58,375 bases of DNA from contig NZ_JAIQZM010000039.1 of NCBI RefSeq assembly GCF_023333595.1, forward strand, positions 1-58,375, written 5' to 3'. Shown here in pieces: positions 34,067 to 42,912 of this stretch. Below the pieces are notes generated by a model. The model had not been told where the DNA came from, ran no database searches, and saw nothing but the letters and a program-made list of their open reading frames with translations. The position numbers were made by a program, and so were the translations under genes. Every line of letters begins with the position of its first letter. The first letter of the stretch is position 1. This stretch comes from Argonema galeatum A003/A1 (GTDB lineage: Bacteria > Cyanobacteriota > Cyanobacteriia > Cyanobacteriales > Aerosakkonemataceae).

Positions 34067-34669
34067 AATTTGATCGAGTATTGTCGAATACAGAGACAGC
34101 CCCAATTAATAGAGTATTGTATTACTGCCTTGGCGCTACAAGATTATCTAGGGCGTTCGCGTTGGCGTAGCCTGCGACGCGAGCGCTCTTCGTGCCGGTA
34201 ATCTGTCGCCTCACACATAAGTTTTCGCCCGGAATGCTTCGCCCTGACCAACATAGATATTTTTCTGGCGCACCGCGAGTAATTGGCTGAAAACCAACAA
34301 AACAAAAGAAATTAGGGGCTCGATCCGATCGCGATCGCACATCTCAAGTGGACAGATGGCAAGAAGAACACTCTCTGAAGCGGTGACATCTTCATTCACC
34401 ACGATACCCAAAGCCCAAACTGACCCCAATGCCCTAACATCTTTAATGAAAACTTCAGCACCCGATGGCAACCGTCGCACCACTTTGCCGCTAGAATTAC
34501 CTACTGTAGAGGTTTCAGATGGTGGTAAACTGGCCTGCACTGCATTAAAACAGCCGACAGACTAATATACAAAGACACACATCCCCATCTCTATTAGCAG
34601 TAACAAAAGTTCCTGCATTTCCCAAATTGTTGGCGGGACAGGTTTCCCCTCTAAACTCACTTACTCACC
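34067..34669. other. Region upstream of serA with repeats and a possible gene remnant
   Basis: Near 34225-34245 a GGAATGCTTCGCCC repeat appears. On the minus strand 34211-34540 is open for 109 codons and contains TVGNSSGKVVRRLPSGAEVFIKD, which looks SH3-like. Its C-terminus runs into repeat DNA (YVGQGEAFRAKTYV), so it is more likely a decayed gene than a functional one. The overlapping plus-strand frame at 34356-34565 shows no family. The serA promoter must lie in 34560-34669. Confidence 0.35.
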
Positions 34670-36250
34670 ATGTCAAAGGTTCTCGTCTCCGATTCAATTG
34701 ATCAAGCTGGCATCGACATCTTATCTCAGGTAGCCCAAGTTGATGTGAAAACGGGCTTGTCGCCAGAAGAATTAATCCGCATCATCCCAGAGTACGACGC
34801 GCTGATGATCCGCTCTGAAACTCGCGTTACGAAGGCAGCGATCGAAGCTGGCACACAGCTGAAAATTATTGGACGAGCGGGTGTTGGCGTTGATAATGTG
34901 GATATACCTGCGGCGACTAGGCAAGGTATTGTCGTCGTCAACTCTCCAGAAGGCAACACAATTGCGGCGGCGGAACACGCGATCGCAATGATGCTATCCC
35001 TCTCCCGTTATATCCCCGATGCCAACCAGTCCGTAAAAAACAACAAGTGGGATCGCAAGCGCTATATAGGGGTAGAAGTTTACAAAAAAAACCTCGGCGT
35101 TGTCGGCTTAGGTAAAATTGGCTCTCACGTAGCCACCGTAGCACGGGCAATGGGCATGAAAGTAATGGCCTTTGACCCGTATCTCTCCAGCGAACGGGCC
35201 GAACAGCTGGGCTGTCGCCTGGTGGAAATGGACTTGCTGTTGCGGGAAGCGGACTACATCACCCTGCATATGCCAAAAACGCCAGAAACCGCCCACCTAA
35301 TCAACGCCGAAGCGCTGGCCAAAATGAAACCCACTGCCCGCATTATCAACTGCGCCAGAGGTGGAATAATTGACGAAGCGGCTTTGGCAGAGGCATTGCA
35401 ACAAGGTAAAATTGCTGGTGCAGCATTGGATGTCTTCGAGACAGAACCCCTGGGCGAATCACCCCTGCGCGATCTCGGTAAAGAAGTTGTCCTTACGCCC
35501 CACCTGGGAGCCTCCACAGCCGAAGCTCAGGTTAATGTCGCCATTGACGTAGCAGAGCAAATTCGCGATGTCCTGTTAGGTTTACCGGCAAGGTCGGCTG
35601 TGAATATTCCCGGCTTGTATCCCGACATTTTAGAAAAGCTCAAACCATACATGGCACTGGCCGAAACTCTGGGCACCCTAGTCGGTCAGCTAGCTGGTGG
35701 AAGAGTGGAAAGTCTCAATGTTCGGATGCAGGGAGAATTGGCTACCAATGAAAGCCAGCCTTTAGTAGTGGCATCCCTCAAAGGTCTGCTCTCTCAAGCT
35801 TTGCGAGAGCGGGTAAACTATGTGAATGCGGCTCTAGAAGCTAAAGAGCGCGGAATTCGCGTCATTGAAACGCGGGATGCCTCGATTCGTGACTATGCTG
35901 GTTCCCTACACCTAGAAGCGAAGGGATCTCTGGGGGAACACTCAGTAACCGGCGCTTTATTGGGCGATGGCGAAATTCGGATCACCGATATTGATGATTT
36001 CCCCATCAATGTGCCACCTTCTCAGCATATGCTGTTTACCGTGCATCGCGATATGCCAGGTATTATTGGCAAAATTGGTTCCCTATTGGGCAGCTTTAAT
36101 GTCAATATCGCCAGTATGCAGGTAGGCCGCAAAATTGTGCGGGGCGATGCAGTGATGGTGCTGAACCTCGACGATCCCTTACCGGAAGGAATCTTAAGCG
36201 AGATTCTCAAAGTTGCAGGGATTCGCGATGCCTACACGGTAACTTTGTAA
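34670..36250 (+). CDS. serA: D-3-phosphoglycerate dehydrogenase
   Basis: The 526-residue long-form enzyme has a split substrate-binding domain around an NAD-binding domain (GVVGLGKIGSHVATVARAMG, residues ~145-165). Catalytic Arg/Glu/His lie in NCARGGIIDEAAL, DVFETEPL and TPHLGASTAEAQ. A ~150-residue intervening domain follows, and a C-terminal ACT domain (HRDMPGIIGKIGSLLGSFNVNI) allows serine feedback. It oxidises 3-phosphoglycerate in the phosphorylated serine pathway. prmA follows on the same strand, an association often seen in cyanobacteria. Confidence 0.96.
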   Translation: MSKVLVSDSIDQAGIDILSQVAQVDVKTGLSPEELIRIIPEYDALMIRSETRVTKAAIEAGTQLKIIGRAGVGVDNVDIPAATRQGIVVVNSPEGNTIAAAEHAIAMMLSLSRYIPDANQSVKNNKWDRKRYIGVEVYKKNLGVVGLGKIGSHVATVARAMGMKVMAFDPYLSSERAEQLGCRLVEMDLLLREADYITLHMPKTPETAHLINAEALAKMKPTARIINCARGGIIDEAALAEALQQGKIAGAALDVFETEPLGESPLRDLGKEVVLTPHLGASTAEAQVNVAIDVAEQIRDVLLGLPARSAVNIPGLYPDILEKLKPYMALAETLGTLVGQLAGGRVESLNVRMQGELATNESQPLVVASLKGLLSQALRERVNYVNAALEAKERGIRVIETRDASIRDYAGSLHLEAKGSLGEHSVTGALLGDGEIRITDIDDFPINVPPSQHMLFTVHRDMPGIIGKIGSLLGSFNVNIASMQVGRKIVRGDAVMVLNLDDPLPEGILSEILKVAGIRDAYTVTL

Positions 36251-36348
36251 GTGCTGAGTGCTGAGTGCTGAGTGCTGAGTAAAGGCTTTGATAAGTGGGT
36301 TAGCAACAAGTACTATAAGTTCTGAGTGCTGAGTGCTGAGTACTGAGT
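36251..36348. repeat. GTGCTGA heptamer repeats between serA and prmA
   Basis: Four perfect GTGCTGA units start right after the serA stop (36251-36278), and a second cluster of CTGAGTG-phased units lies at 36322-36348. Related GAGTGCTGAGTG clusters are seen near 2265-2340. A GCAACAAGTACTATA spacer separates the two arrays. Confidence 0.85.
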
Positions 36349-36395
36349 CTGGTCTTTCTACTCAGCACGGCTTCCGTTGCACTCAGGACTAAAAT

Positions 36396-37286
36396 ATGGC
36401 AAACAGCTGGTGGGAACTGCAAATTCTCTGCGACCAAGACCTAGAGGATTCTGTCTTTTGGCGATTAGAAAAATTTGGCTGTCGGGGAACTGCGAGTGAG
36501 ATGAAGGGTCATGCTTGCTTGGTTAGAGGCTATATGCAGCAAGAGCAGGCGCAGCTTTTAGATTTGGCGGCGGTGTCCCTGTGGTTGCACCAGGATGCGC
36601 TGGTTTTGGGTCTGCCGGTGCCAGCGATGAAATGGCATCTCATTGATGAGGAAGATTGGGCGAGTAGCTGGAAGGCACACTGGCAACCCCAAGAGGTTGG
36701 CGATCGCTTTTTGATTTACCCCGCATGGTTACCTGTACCAGCAGACTCGGAACGAATCATTTTGCGCCTCGATCCGGGTCTTGCTTTTGGGACGGGGACT
36801 CACGCCACTACCCAGCTTTGTCTGGAATCGTTGGAAATGCGGCTTGGTTTTGAGGAAACTAAGGCTGTAGTGGCGGATATTGGTTGCGGTTCGGGAATTT
36901 TATCTTTGGGGGCGGTGTTGCTGGGGGCCCAAAAGGTTTATGCGATCGATACCGATCCCCTGGCGGTGCGTTCTGCACGCAGCAATCGCACCCTCAACCG
37001 GATTGCTTCTGGGCGTTTAATTGTGGAACAGGGCAGTGTCGATCGCCTGATCCAGCGGCTTGATGGCCCTGTCGATGGCATTGTGTGCAATATCCTGGCT
37101 GAGACGATCATCGACTTGACCCCGCAGATGAATGCGATCGTCAAACCCACCACTTGGGCCATTCTCAGCGGTATTTTGTTAGACCAAACTAAACCAGTTG
37201 CCGATGTTCTGGAGCAAAACGGTTGGGTGATTGCCACTCTTTGGCGTCGCCAAGACTGGTGTTGTTTTAATATCCGGCGTGGCTAA
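36396..37286 (+). CDS. prmA: Ribosomal protein L11 methyltransferase
   Basis: The 296-residue protein has an N-terminal L11-recognition domain (WWELQILCDQDLEDSVFWRL), a linker (WASSWKAHWQPQEVGDRFLI) and a class I SAM-dependent methyltransferase. Its motif I is VADIGCGSGILSLGA. GLAFGTGTHATTQLCLE and VCNILAETIIDL are further PrmA signatures (NxLA catalytic region). It trimethylates Lys and N-terminal amines of L11. The ATG at 36396 follows 145 bp after serA, with repeat arrays between. Confidence 0.93.
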   Translation: MANSWWELQILCDQDLEDSVFWRLEKFGCRGTASEMKGHACLVRGYMQQEQAQLLDLAAVSLWLHQDALVLGLPVPAMKWHLIDEEDWASSWKAHWQPQEVGDRFLIYPAWLPVPADSERIILRLDPGLAFGTGTHATTQLCLESLEMRLGFEETKAVVADIGCGSGILSLGAVLLGAQKVYAIDTDPLAVRSARSNRTLNRIASGRLIVEQGSVDRLIQRLDGPVDGIVCNILAETIIDLTPQMNAIVKPTTWAILSGILLDQTKPVADVLEQNGWVIATLWRRQDWCCFNIRRG

Positions 37287-37396
37287 ATAATTAAGGTCTT
37301 TAAAAGGCTATCCGAAAAGTAAGTTTTAAAGATTTTTTACCGCAGATGAAAGCAGATAAACGCAGATAAACGCAGATGCAGATCTAGATTTATCGT

Positions 37397-37519
37397 GATA
37401 CCAAATCCTGGTTGATTACCCCCTTTATTCTTTAGTCCGCGTAGGCGGACTTCGTTTGTGTAGCCCCACCCTTAAGGGTGAGGGTTAAAAAGGGGGTGAT
37501 AGAAGCGTATTTGGTATGA
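37397..37519. repeat. Composite palindrome with ATACCAAAT ends
   Basis: Left end GATACCAAATCC (37397-37408) and right end ATTTGGTATGA (37509-37519) enclose TACCCCCTTT/AAAAAGGGGGTGA arms and two inner hairpins (GTCCGCGTAGGCGGAC and CCACCCTTAAGGGTG). The same outer and second-arm modules recur at 45229-45350. Just upstream (37340-37380) are short CAGATAAACG direct repeats. Confidence 0.85.
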
Positions 37520-37559
37520 GGTGTCGAAGTAGAATCGGATTTTTCGTACTTTAACTAAA

Positions 37560-38123
37560 CTACCCTCTAAAGCGAAATAAAAAATAGACGTAAACAACAT
37601 CGATCGCAATCACCAAACCTTTACCAATCCAAGATTGGATCAGATTGAAAACAGGGAACGTCGCCAGCAGCACCAACGATATTTCAACAACAGAAACAAT
37701 CCCACCGTAATGCTGCCGATCCCAGTAAGAAATGGGACTGATAAATCGATAGTTGCTTAAGGGGAAAAAGTGCCGATGCGCGTCATCGTTGTGAACTGGC
37801 AAGTCGAGAAGAGAATGCAGCACCATACTGATGCAGAGGATTTGCAAATTTTTCCATCCCAACTTATAAACGATGACGCATCCCAGCAAAGCCAAAGGAA
37901 TCGAATGAAAAGTAGCGACAATATTTTGCCAAAAAGGTTCGTAGTAAGTTTCTGACCAGATTTGGCGTTCCGGCAGACGCGCAATCAATTTCGCCCATCC
38001 GTACAAAACAAATATTGGTATGTCAGGTAGAATCGCACCGATGAAAATGGGAAGATTTGCTTGTGGCTGCGTCTGTCTGCCTAAAAAGAAAAGATTAAGA
38101 ATGGCGTGGCTGGGTGTGTTCAT
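37560..38123 (-). CDS. Membrane-bound metal-dependent hydrolase-like protein
   Basis: The 187-residue protein has four to five predicted helices. It begins MNTPSHAILNL, with the conserved His, followed by FIGAILPDIPIF (Asp) and the central HSLLDLPVHNDDAHRHFFPLSNYRF, with several His/Asp residues arranged like the YdjM/DUF457 metal-dependent hydrolase group. The substrate is unknown. It is the third gene of an operon with the two SPFH proteins; its start overlaps the preceding stop by 4 bp. Confidence 0.75.
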   Translation of the reverse strand: MNTPSHAILNLFFLGRQTQPQANLPIFIGAILPDIPIFVLYGWAKLIARLPERQIWSETYYEPFWQNIVATFHSIPLALLGCVIVYKLGWKNLQILCISMVLHSLLDLPVHNDDAHRHFFPLSNYRFISPISYWDRQHYGGIVSVVEISLVLLATFPVFNLIQSWIGKGLVIAIDVVYVYFLFRFRG

Positions 38124-38938
38124 TGCCGATCTTGAGGAGGTAAATCACTTGGCCTAATATTAATAAAAGGCAATGCGCCATTACCACCCATAACTGTGGG
38201 AAAATGACCGTCCCATTTGTCGATCGCTTGCTTTTGCAAAATCTGCTGCGTTAAATTTTCCCGCAGTAATCTTTGAGCTTCAGCTTGTCCTTTAGCGCGG
38301 TTAATTTCTGCCTGTGCTTCTTGGGTGGCTTTTAGAGTTATGAACTCTGCCCGTTTTGCGTCCTGTTCCGCTATTTGTTTGGCTTCAACTGCCTCGCTAA
38401 ACCGCTGTGAAAAACGGATATTAACCAGAGAAATATCATCGACTGCAACGTTATAGTGCGCCAGTCGAGATTTCAATAAATCGTCAATACCTGCTTTTAC
38501 TTCTCCCCGTCTGGTGATAATTTGTTCGGCAGTATATAAAGCCATTACTGCTTTGAGAACTTCTTCAATTGCTGGGTTAATAATCCGTTCGACGACCTCG
38601 AACTCGTCGCCAATTTGCTGAAAAACCGTATTGGCGTTTTCTGGGATTATATGCCAGTTGAGCGCCACGTCAGTGAAGACATCCTGAAGATCTTTGGAAG
38701 CGGCTTGAGCGGGAATTTGGTGCTTTTGTACCCGGACACTGAGGGTTTTTACAGTATTGACAATTGGCAGAATTGGGTGTATGCCTTCTGACAAAACTTG
38801 CTCTTGCACTTGACCAAACTGCATCACCACGCCGCGTTGTCCAGCGTTGACAATTACGAAGGGTTTGAAAGCGATCGCAACCATTAACAGCAATATTGCT
38901 ATTCCCGCTGCGATGTAAGAAGTATTGGTAGATTTCAT
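38120..38938 (-). CDS. SPFH/prohibitin-family membrane protein (copy 2)
   Basis: The 272-residue protein has one N-terminal membrane helix (YIAAGIAILLLMVAIAF), an SPFH domain (VNAGQRGVVMQFGQVQEQVLSEGIHPILP) and a helical region ending in RAKGQAEAQRLLRENLTQQILQKQAIDKWDG. It is collinear with its upstream neighbour (about half of residues shared), so the pair arose by tandem duplication. Prohibitins form large rings that organise membranes and proteases; heteromeric rings of two paralogues are typical in mitochondria. ATGA overlap links it to both flanking genes. Confidence 0.88.
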   Translation of the reverse strand: MKSTNTSYIAAGIAILLLMVAIAFKPFVIVNAGQRGVVMQFGQVQEQVLSEGIHPILPIVNTVKTLSVRVQKHQIPAQAASKDLQDVFTDVALNWHIIPENANTVFQQIGDEFEVVERIINPAIEEVLKAVMALYTAEQIITRRGEVKAGIDDLLKSRLAHYNVAVDDISLVNIRFSQRFSEAVEAKQIAEQDAKRAEFITLKATQEAQAEINRAKGQAEAQRLLRENLTQQILQKQAIDKWDGHFPTVMGGNGALPFINIRPSDLPPQDRQ

Positions 38939-39774
38939 TTATTTTGTTGAGTAGGCAAATTGGCCGGACTAACATTAATAAATGGTAGCGCACCATTGCC
39001 ACTCATCACAGTGGGGAATTTGCCATCCCATTTTTCTATGGCGTGCTTTTGCAGGATTTGAGGCGTTAAATTTTCCCGCAGCAATCTTTGTGCTTCAGCT
39101 TGACCTTTGGCGCGGTTGATTTCTCCTTGGGCTTCCTTAGATGCCTTCACAGCGATAAATTCTGCCTGCTTGGATTCCTGTTCGGCAATTTGTTTTGCTT
39201 CGATCGCTTTACTAAACTCAGGGGAAAAAGCAAAATTGACCAGGGAAACATCATCTATTTTAACCCCATAAGCGGCTAGACGGGTCATGAGATTTTTATC
39301 AATTTCTTGTTTCAGCAGTGTCCGCTTGTTGATAATTTCCTCTGCCGTTCTTTTTGCTGTTGCTGCTTTGAGAACCTCTGATATGGCGGGAGTGATAATC
39401 CCATTAACAATTTGCTGGGCATCCCCAACCTGTTGATAAATTTTGTTGACTTGAGTGGGGTCAATGTGCCAGTTTACAGCGAGGTCTGTGGTCACCTTCT
39501 GTAGATCGCGAGAAGCTGCGTCTGTCTGAAAATCGTTTTTTTGTACGCGAACGCTGAGTTTCTTAACGGATGTGAAAATTGGCATAATCGGATGTATACC
39601 CTCGTCCAAAACGGTATTTTCGACTTTGCCGAAGTGCATGACAACGCCGCGTTCTCCAGCATTGATAATGACAAAGGGGCGCAAGATAATGGCTCCGAGT
39701 AATAGAGCTATACCGCCTGCAATGTTAAAAGCAACAGGAAAAGAATTGGGGGTTTGCGTTCTAAGGTTCTGCAT
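38935..39774 (-). CDS. SPFH/prohibitin-family membrane protein (copy 1)
   Basis: The 279-residue protein starts MQNLRTQTPNSFPVAFN, followed by a membrane helix (IAGGIALLLGAIIL), the SPFH domain (NAGERGVVMHFGKVENTVLDEGIHPIMP) and a long helix rich in Ala/Glu (AIEAKQIAEQESKQAEFIAVKASKEAQGEINRAKG, a coiled coil). The C-terminus PFINVSPANLP parallels the second copy. It is the first gene of the three-gene operon. A ring of two alternating paralogues is inferred from the PHB1/PHB2 analogy. Confidence 0.88.
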   Translation of the reverse strand: MQNLRTQTPNSFPVAFNIAGGIALLLGAIILRPFVIINAGERGVVMHFGKVENTVLDEGIHPIMPIFTSVKKLSVRVQKNDFQTDAASRDLQKVTTDLAVNWHIDPTQVNKIYQQVGDAQQIVNGIITPAISEVLKAATAKRTAEEIINKRTLLKQEIDKNLMTRLAAYGVKIDDVSLVNFAFSPEFSKAIEAKQIAEQESKQAEFIAVKASKEAQGEINRAKGQAEAQRLLRENLTPQILQKHAIEKWDGKFPTVMSGNGALPFINVSPANLPTQQNK

Positions 39775-39898
39775 ATTTGTAGGTTTTGTAGTTTTTAAGC
39801 ATTAATCGATCCGTTGCGATCGCGAAGCGTCTTTGAAGGAGAATCGCCCGATCGCAAAAACTGAATTGTTCCCGTTGCGCCATTCACAGAGAATTGGC

Positions 39899-41440
39899 TC
39901 AACCGCCGCCACCATCGCCACCACCGCCACCACCGCCGCCACCGCCGCCACCACCGCCACCACCGCCACCACCGCCGCTATCGCCGCCACCGCCGTCACT
40001 GCTGCTACTAAGAATGGGGATGATTTGTTCGATCTGCTTTTGATAAGAACAAGAGCGACAGTCGCAAGTAATCAAGCCCTTCCCTTCTCGCGCATACGTA
40101 GGAGCTTCCACAACTTGGTCTAACTTGTAGATTGTCAATTCCTGACAGGTAGGACAGAGCTTGTCAGGATCTGAAGTCATCACATAAGCCCGTAAATGAA
40201 CTTGTCCTGAAATTTGCCCCGGATTGCAGTTCGGGCATCGCCATCCCTCAAATTTGATATTCTCAATATTTTGTGCAACTTGCTGAGGATGACTCAGATG
40301 AGCTATAAGCGATCTGGAATTTAGTTGTTTTAAAGGCATTTGGCAATCCGCACAGTGTAGGGGACGGATTGACTGCCTTTCATCATTATCTTTACGTAAA
40401 ATTGCTTTGGCTAATCGGGACGCTGGGATATAAGCAATCAACCCGGCAACCACTCCGATCGGTAACTTGATTGCTTCTGCCAGAGCAAACATTATTAAAA
40501 TTACGGAGGCTAACTCCATCCGTTTATAATTGTATATGATATCTTTCTCAAAGATATTCGGGTGACGATTGCAGGCAATACAATAGCTTATAAATCCTGC
40601 AATGAATGATGAAGTAATTCCTCCTGAAAATAGCAATGCGATTGTGAATGTTGAACTAAAAAACCATAAGCCTAGAGAATTTCGGATTTCTTTATCATGA
40701 TCGTCTAAAGCCAGTATTCGCAACAGATGGGACTCCCTGGAAAGTTTGATAAACACTGGACGACGCGATCGCGCAATTCCCAGACCAGCAAAAATACTTA
40801 CTACCGCACCACATCCCGCAAATATCCAGATGTAAGCAGGTCTAATGAATGGGGAGAAAGTGTACTCCTGCCCAGGAGTAGAAATGAGATTATCTGTGTG
40901 AGGACTTGGATGCGGTTTGTAAGTCTGCAAAACCTTAATGATTTCTTGGGTTCCGGTCAGCATTGCCCCGTTAAAATTACCTTGATTAACACGGGGTCTG
41001 ATCTCTCCTTTGATCAGGCTAACAACCCGATCGTTAGGAAAAATTTCGACAATGCCCCAACCTGTGACAATTTCAATGCGATCGTCACCTTTGGAATATA
41101 AAAGCAAAACCCCATTATCTAGACCTTTTTTGCCAATTGTCCAGTATTTAAACCAAGCCAGTGCAAATTCCCTGGGAGAACTGTAAGGTGACGTTTCTGG
41201 TACAGTTATAAGCATTATTTCACAGCTATTTTGTGCTTCTAACTGTGAAATCGAGCGATTGATTTCTGCTTCAGTTGCAGGACTGAGAATGTCGATCGTA
41301 TCTGTCACCCAGCCATTTGGTCTGGGGCCGCGTACTTCCTGTACGGTGATGGCTTTACTTGGGATGGGGAAGCTAGCGATCGCTAAACTCAGAAAACCGA
41401 CACAAAGGGTTTGATGGATAGCAAGGACAAGAAATTTCAC
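39899..41440 (-). CDS. TPM-domain (YgcG-like) membrane protein with poly-Gly tail
   Basis: The 513-residue protein has a signal peptide (MKFLVLAIHQTLCVGFLSLAIASFPIPSKA). Next comes a TPM domain (GWVTDTIDILSPATEAEINRSISQLE to RVVSLIKGEI, residues ~42-170), a family tied to photosystem II repair in plants and to membrane quality control. Helices at ~200-345 follow, then a Cys-rich zinc-ribbon region (CADCQMPL, CPNCNPG, CPTCQEL, CDCRSCSY). It ends in SSSSDGGGGDSGGG and about 25 more Gly residues with one Asp, encoded by a GGC/GGT microsatellite. TPM/YgcG proteins often end in Gly-rich tails, but this one is unusually pure. Confidence 0.8.
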   Translation of the reverse strand: MKFLVLAIHQTLCVGFLSLAIASFPIPSKAITVQEVRGPRPNGWVTDTIDILSPATEAEINRSISQLEAQNSCEIMLITVPETSPYSSPREFALAWFKYWTIGKKGLDNGVLLLYSKGDDRIEIVTGWGIVEIFPNDRVVSLIKGEIRPRVNQGNFNGAMLTGTQEIIKVLQTYKPHPSPHTDNLISTPGQEYTFSPFIRPAYIWIFAGCGAVVSIFAGLGIARSRRPVFIKLSRESHLLRILALDDHDKEIRNSLGLWFFSSTFTIALLFSGGITSSFIAGFISYCIACNRHPNIFEKDIIYNYKRMELASVILIMFALAEAIKLPIGVVAGLIAYIPASRLAKAILRKDNDERQSIRPLHCADCQMPLKQLNSRSLIAHLSHPQQVAQNIENIKFEGWRCPNCNPGQISGQVHLRAYVMTSDPDKLCPTCQELTIYKLDQVVEAPTYAREGKGLITCDCRSCSYQKQIEQIIPILSSSSDGGGGDSGGGGGGGGGGGGGGGGGGGGDGGGG

Positions 41441-41605
41441 TGTGATTTCATCCTTTTTGGTCTTACAAAGTTGGTGCGGCTCAGGTGATTAACTGCCTTC
41501 TACTTCTTTACAATCTTTGATTTGCCCTAATTGCACCAGATCAGCTTAAGATCGGTAAAACTAAGGGTTATAGTTGATCTTGACAAGCACAAAATATCGG
41601 TATAC

Positions 41606-42901
41606 ATGACCACACTCAGAGCTTCTAAGCAGGGACTCACCAAAATTAAGCAAGCCAGAGAGAAAAAAGGGTGGCCTGTAGCCGATCGCAACTGGCTAGA
41701 AGCAGCGAGTCTGTGTCTGGGAGTGAATTGGGAAAAAACTGGTTATCTAGCTGAGGGGATTTCAGAAGGAACTTGGAGTCGTTTCTTAGCAGGGAAGCGA
41801 TCGATCAATGCCAGTGCTTTCCAGGCTTACAGCGCGGTTCTCGGACTGAACTGGGAAGAAGTGGTTAATGGCATTCAAGGCCAAGATTGGGGCGATGCAC
41901 CGGATTTGCCCAGTTTTTATGGACGCGCAGAAGAACTGGCGAAGCTAAAGCAATGGATTGTCAAAGATAAGTGCCGCTTGGTGGCTATCCTGGGCATGGG
42001 GGGAATTGGCAAAACGGCTTTAGCTGTACGCAGTGCAGAAGATATCCAGAATGAGTTTGAGTACCTGATTTGGCGAAGTCTCCGCGCTTCTCCACCTGTT
42101 GAAGAGGTTCTGGCTGACCTGATTCGATTCTTTTCCAACGACAAAAAAACTGCTTTAACAGACAACACCGACAAAATGGTCAAGCAATTAATTGATTACC
42201 TCCGACAACATCGGTGTCTAGTTGTACTGGATGAAATGCAGGCAATTTTGAGCAGCGGCAAACTGGCTGGACACTATCGAGAAGGATATCAGGATTATAG
42301 TAAGTTGCTCAGAGAAGTTGGCGAAGTGAAACATAACAGTTGCTTCGTGCTGACTAGCTGGGAAAACCCCAAAATAATGGCATCATTAGCAGAAAAAACT
42401 AAATTCGTTCACTACTTAAAACTGACGGGTTTGAAGGATATCGATGCCCAGGAAATTTTGACTGAAAAAGGTTTGTCCGATCGGGAGACTTGGGGAACCT
42501 TAAATCAACTATACGGCGGGAATCCCTTATCGTTAAAAATAGTTTCTATAACTATCAAAGATTTTTTTAATGGCAGTGTCGCCAAATTTCTCGAAGCAGG
42601 TACGATAGTCATCGGAGATATTAGTGAAGTTTTAGATCGGCAGTTCGATCGCCTGACAGATTTAGAAAAACAGATCGTGCGCCAGCTAGCCACTAACGTT
42701 ACTCCGAAGTCCCTGCCACAATTAGCAGAAATTATCTCGCCACCAGGATCGAAATCCGAACTAATCGAAGCTTTAGAATCCTTGGAACGGCGCTCATTAA
42801 TTGAAAAAATTACAGGAGGCAGTGAAGTTATGTTCACTCTACAGCCTGTAGTTATGAAGTACATTCAGAAAGTGTCGAAAATATCTGCGAGCCACCTTTA
42901 G
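41606..42901 (+). CDS. HTH/NB-ARC STAND NTPase lacking sensor repeats
   Basis: The product is 431 residues from ATG 41606 (MTTLRASKQGLTKIKQAREKKGW; a longer frame to 41531 is unlikely). Residues ~1-95 resemble the N-terminal HTH/XRE-like domain of cyanobacterial NB-ARC WD40 proteins (GISEGTWSRFLAGKRSINASAFQAYSAVLGL). The NB-ARC core has Walker A MGGIGKTALA (~residue 130), Walker B CLVVLDEM and a GNPLSLKIV motif, then a winged helix. Where relatives continue with WD40 or TPR repeats, this protein simply ends (SKISASHL). Twelve bases later a receptor-type kinase begins on the same strand, so ligand sensing may have been handed to that partner. Confidence 0.82.
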   Translation: MTTLRASKQGLTKIKQAREKKGWPVADRNWLEAASLCLGVNWEKTGYLAEGISEGTWSRFLAGKRSINASAFQAYSAVLGLNWEEVVNGIQGQDWGDAPDLPSFYGRAEELAKLKQWIVKDKCRLVAILGMGGIGKTALAVRSAEDIQNEFEYLIWRSLRASPPVEEVLADLIRFFSNDKKTALTDNTDKMVKQLIDYLRQHRCLVVLDEMQAILSSGKLAGHYREGYQDYSKLLREVGEVKHNSCFVLTSWENPKIMASLAEKTKFVHYLKLTGLKDIDAQEILTEKGLSDRETWGTLNQLYGGNPLSLKIVSITIKDFFNGSVAKFLEAGTIVIGDISEVLDRQFDRLTDLEKQIVRQLATNVTPKSLPQLAEIISPPGSKSELIEALESLERRSLIEKITGGSEVMFTLQPVVMKYIQKVSKISASHL

Positions 42902-42912
42902 GGTGCAAACTT

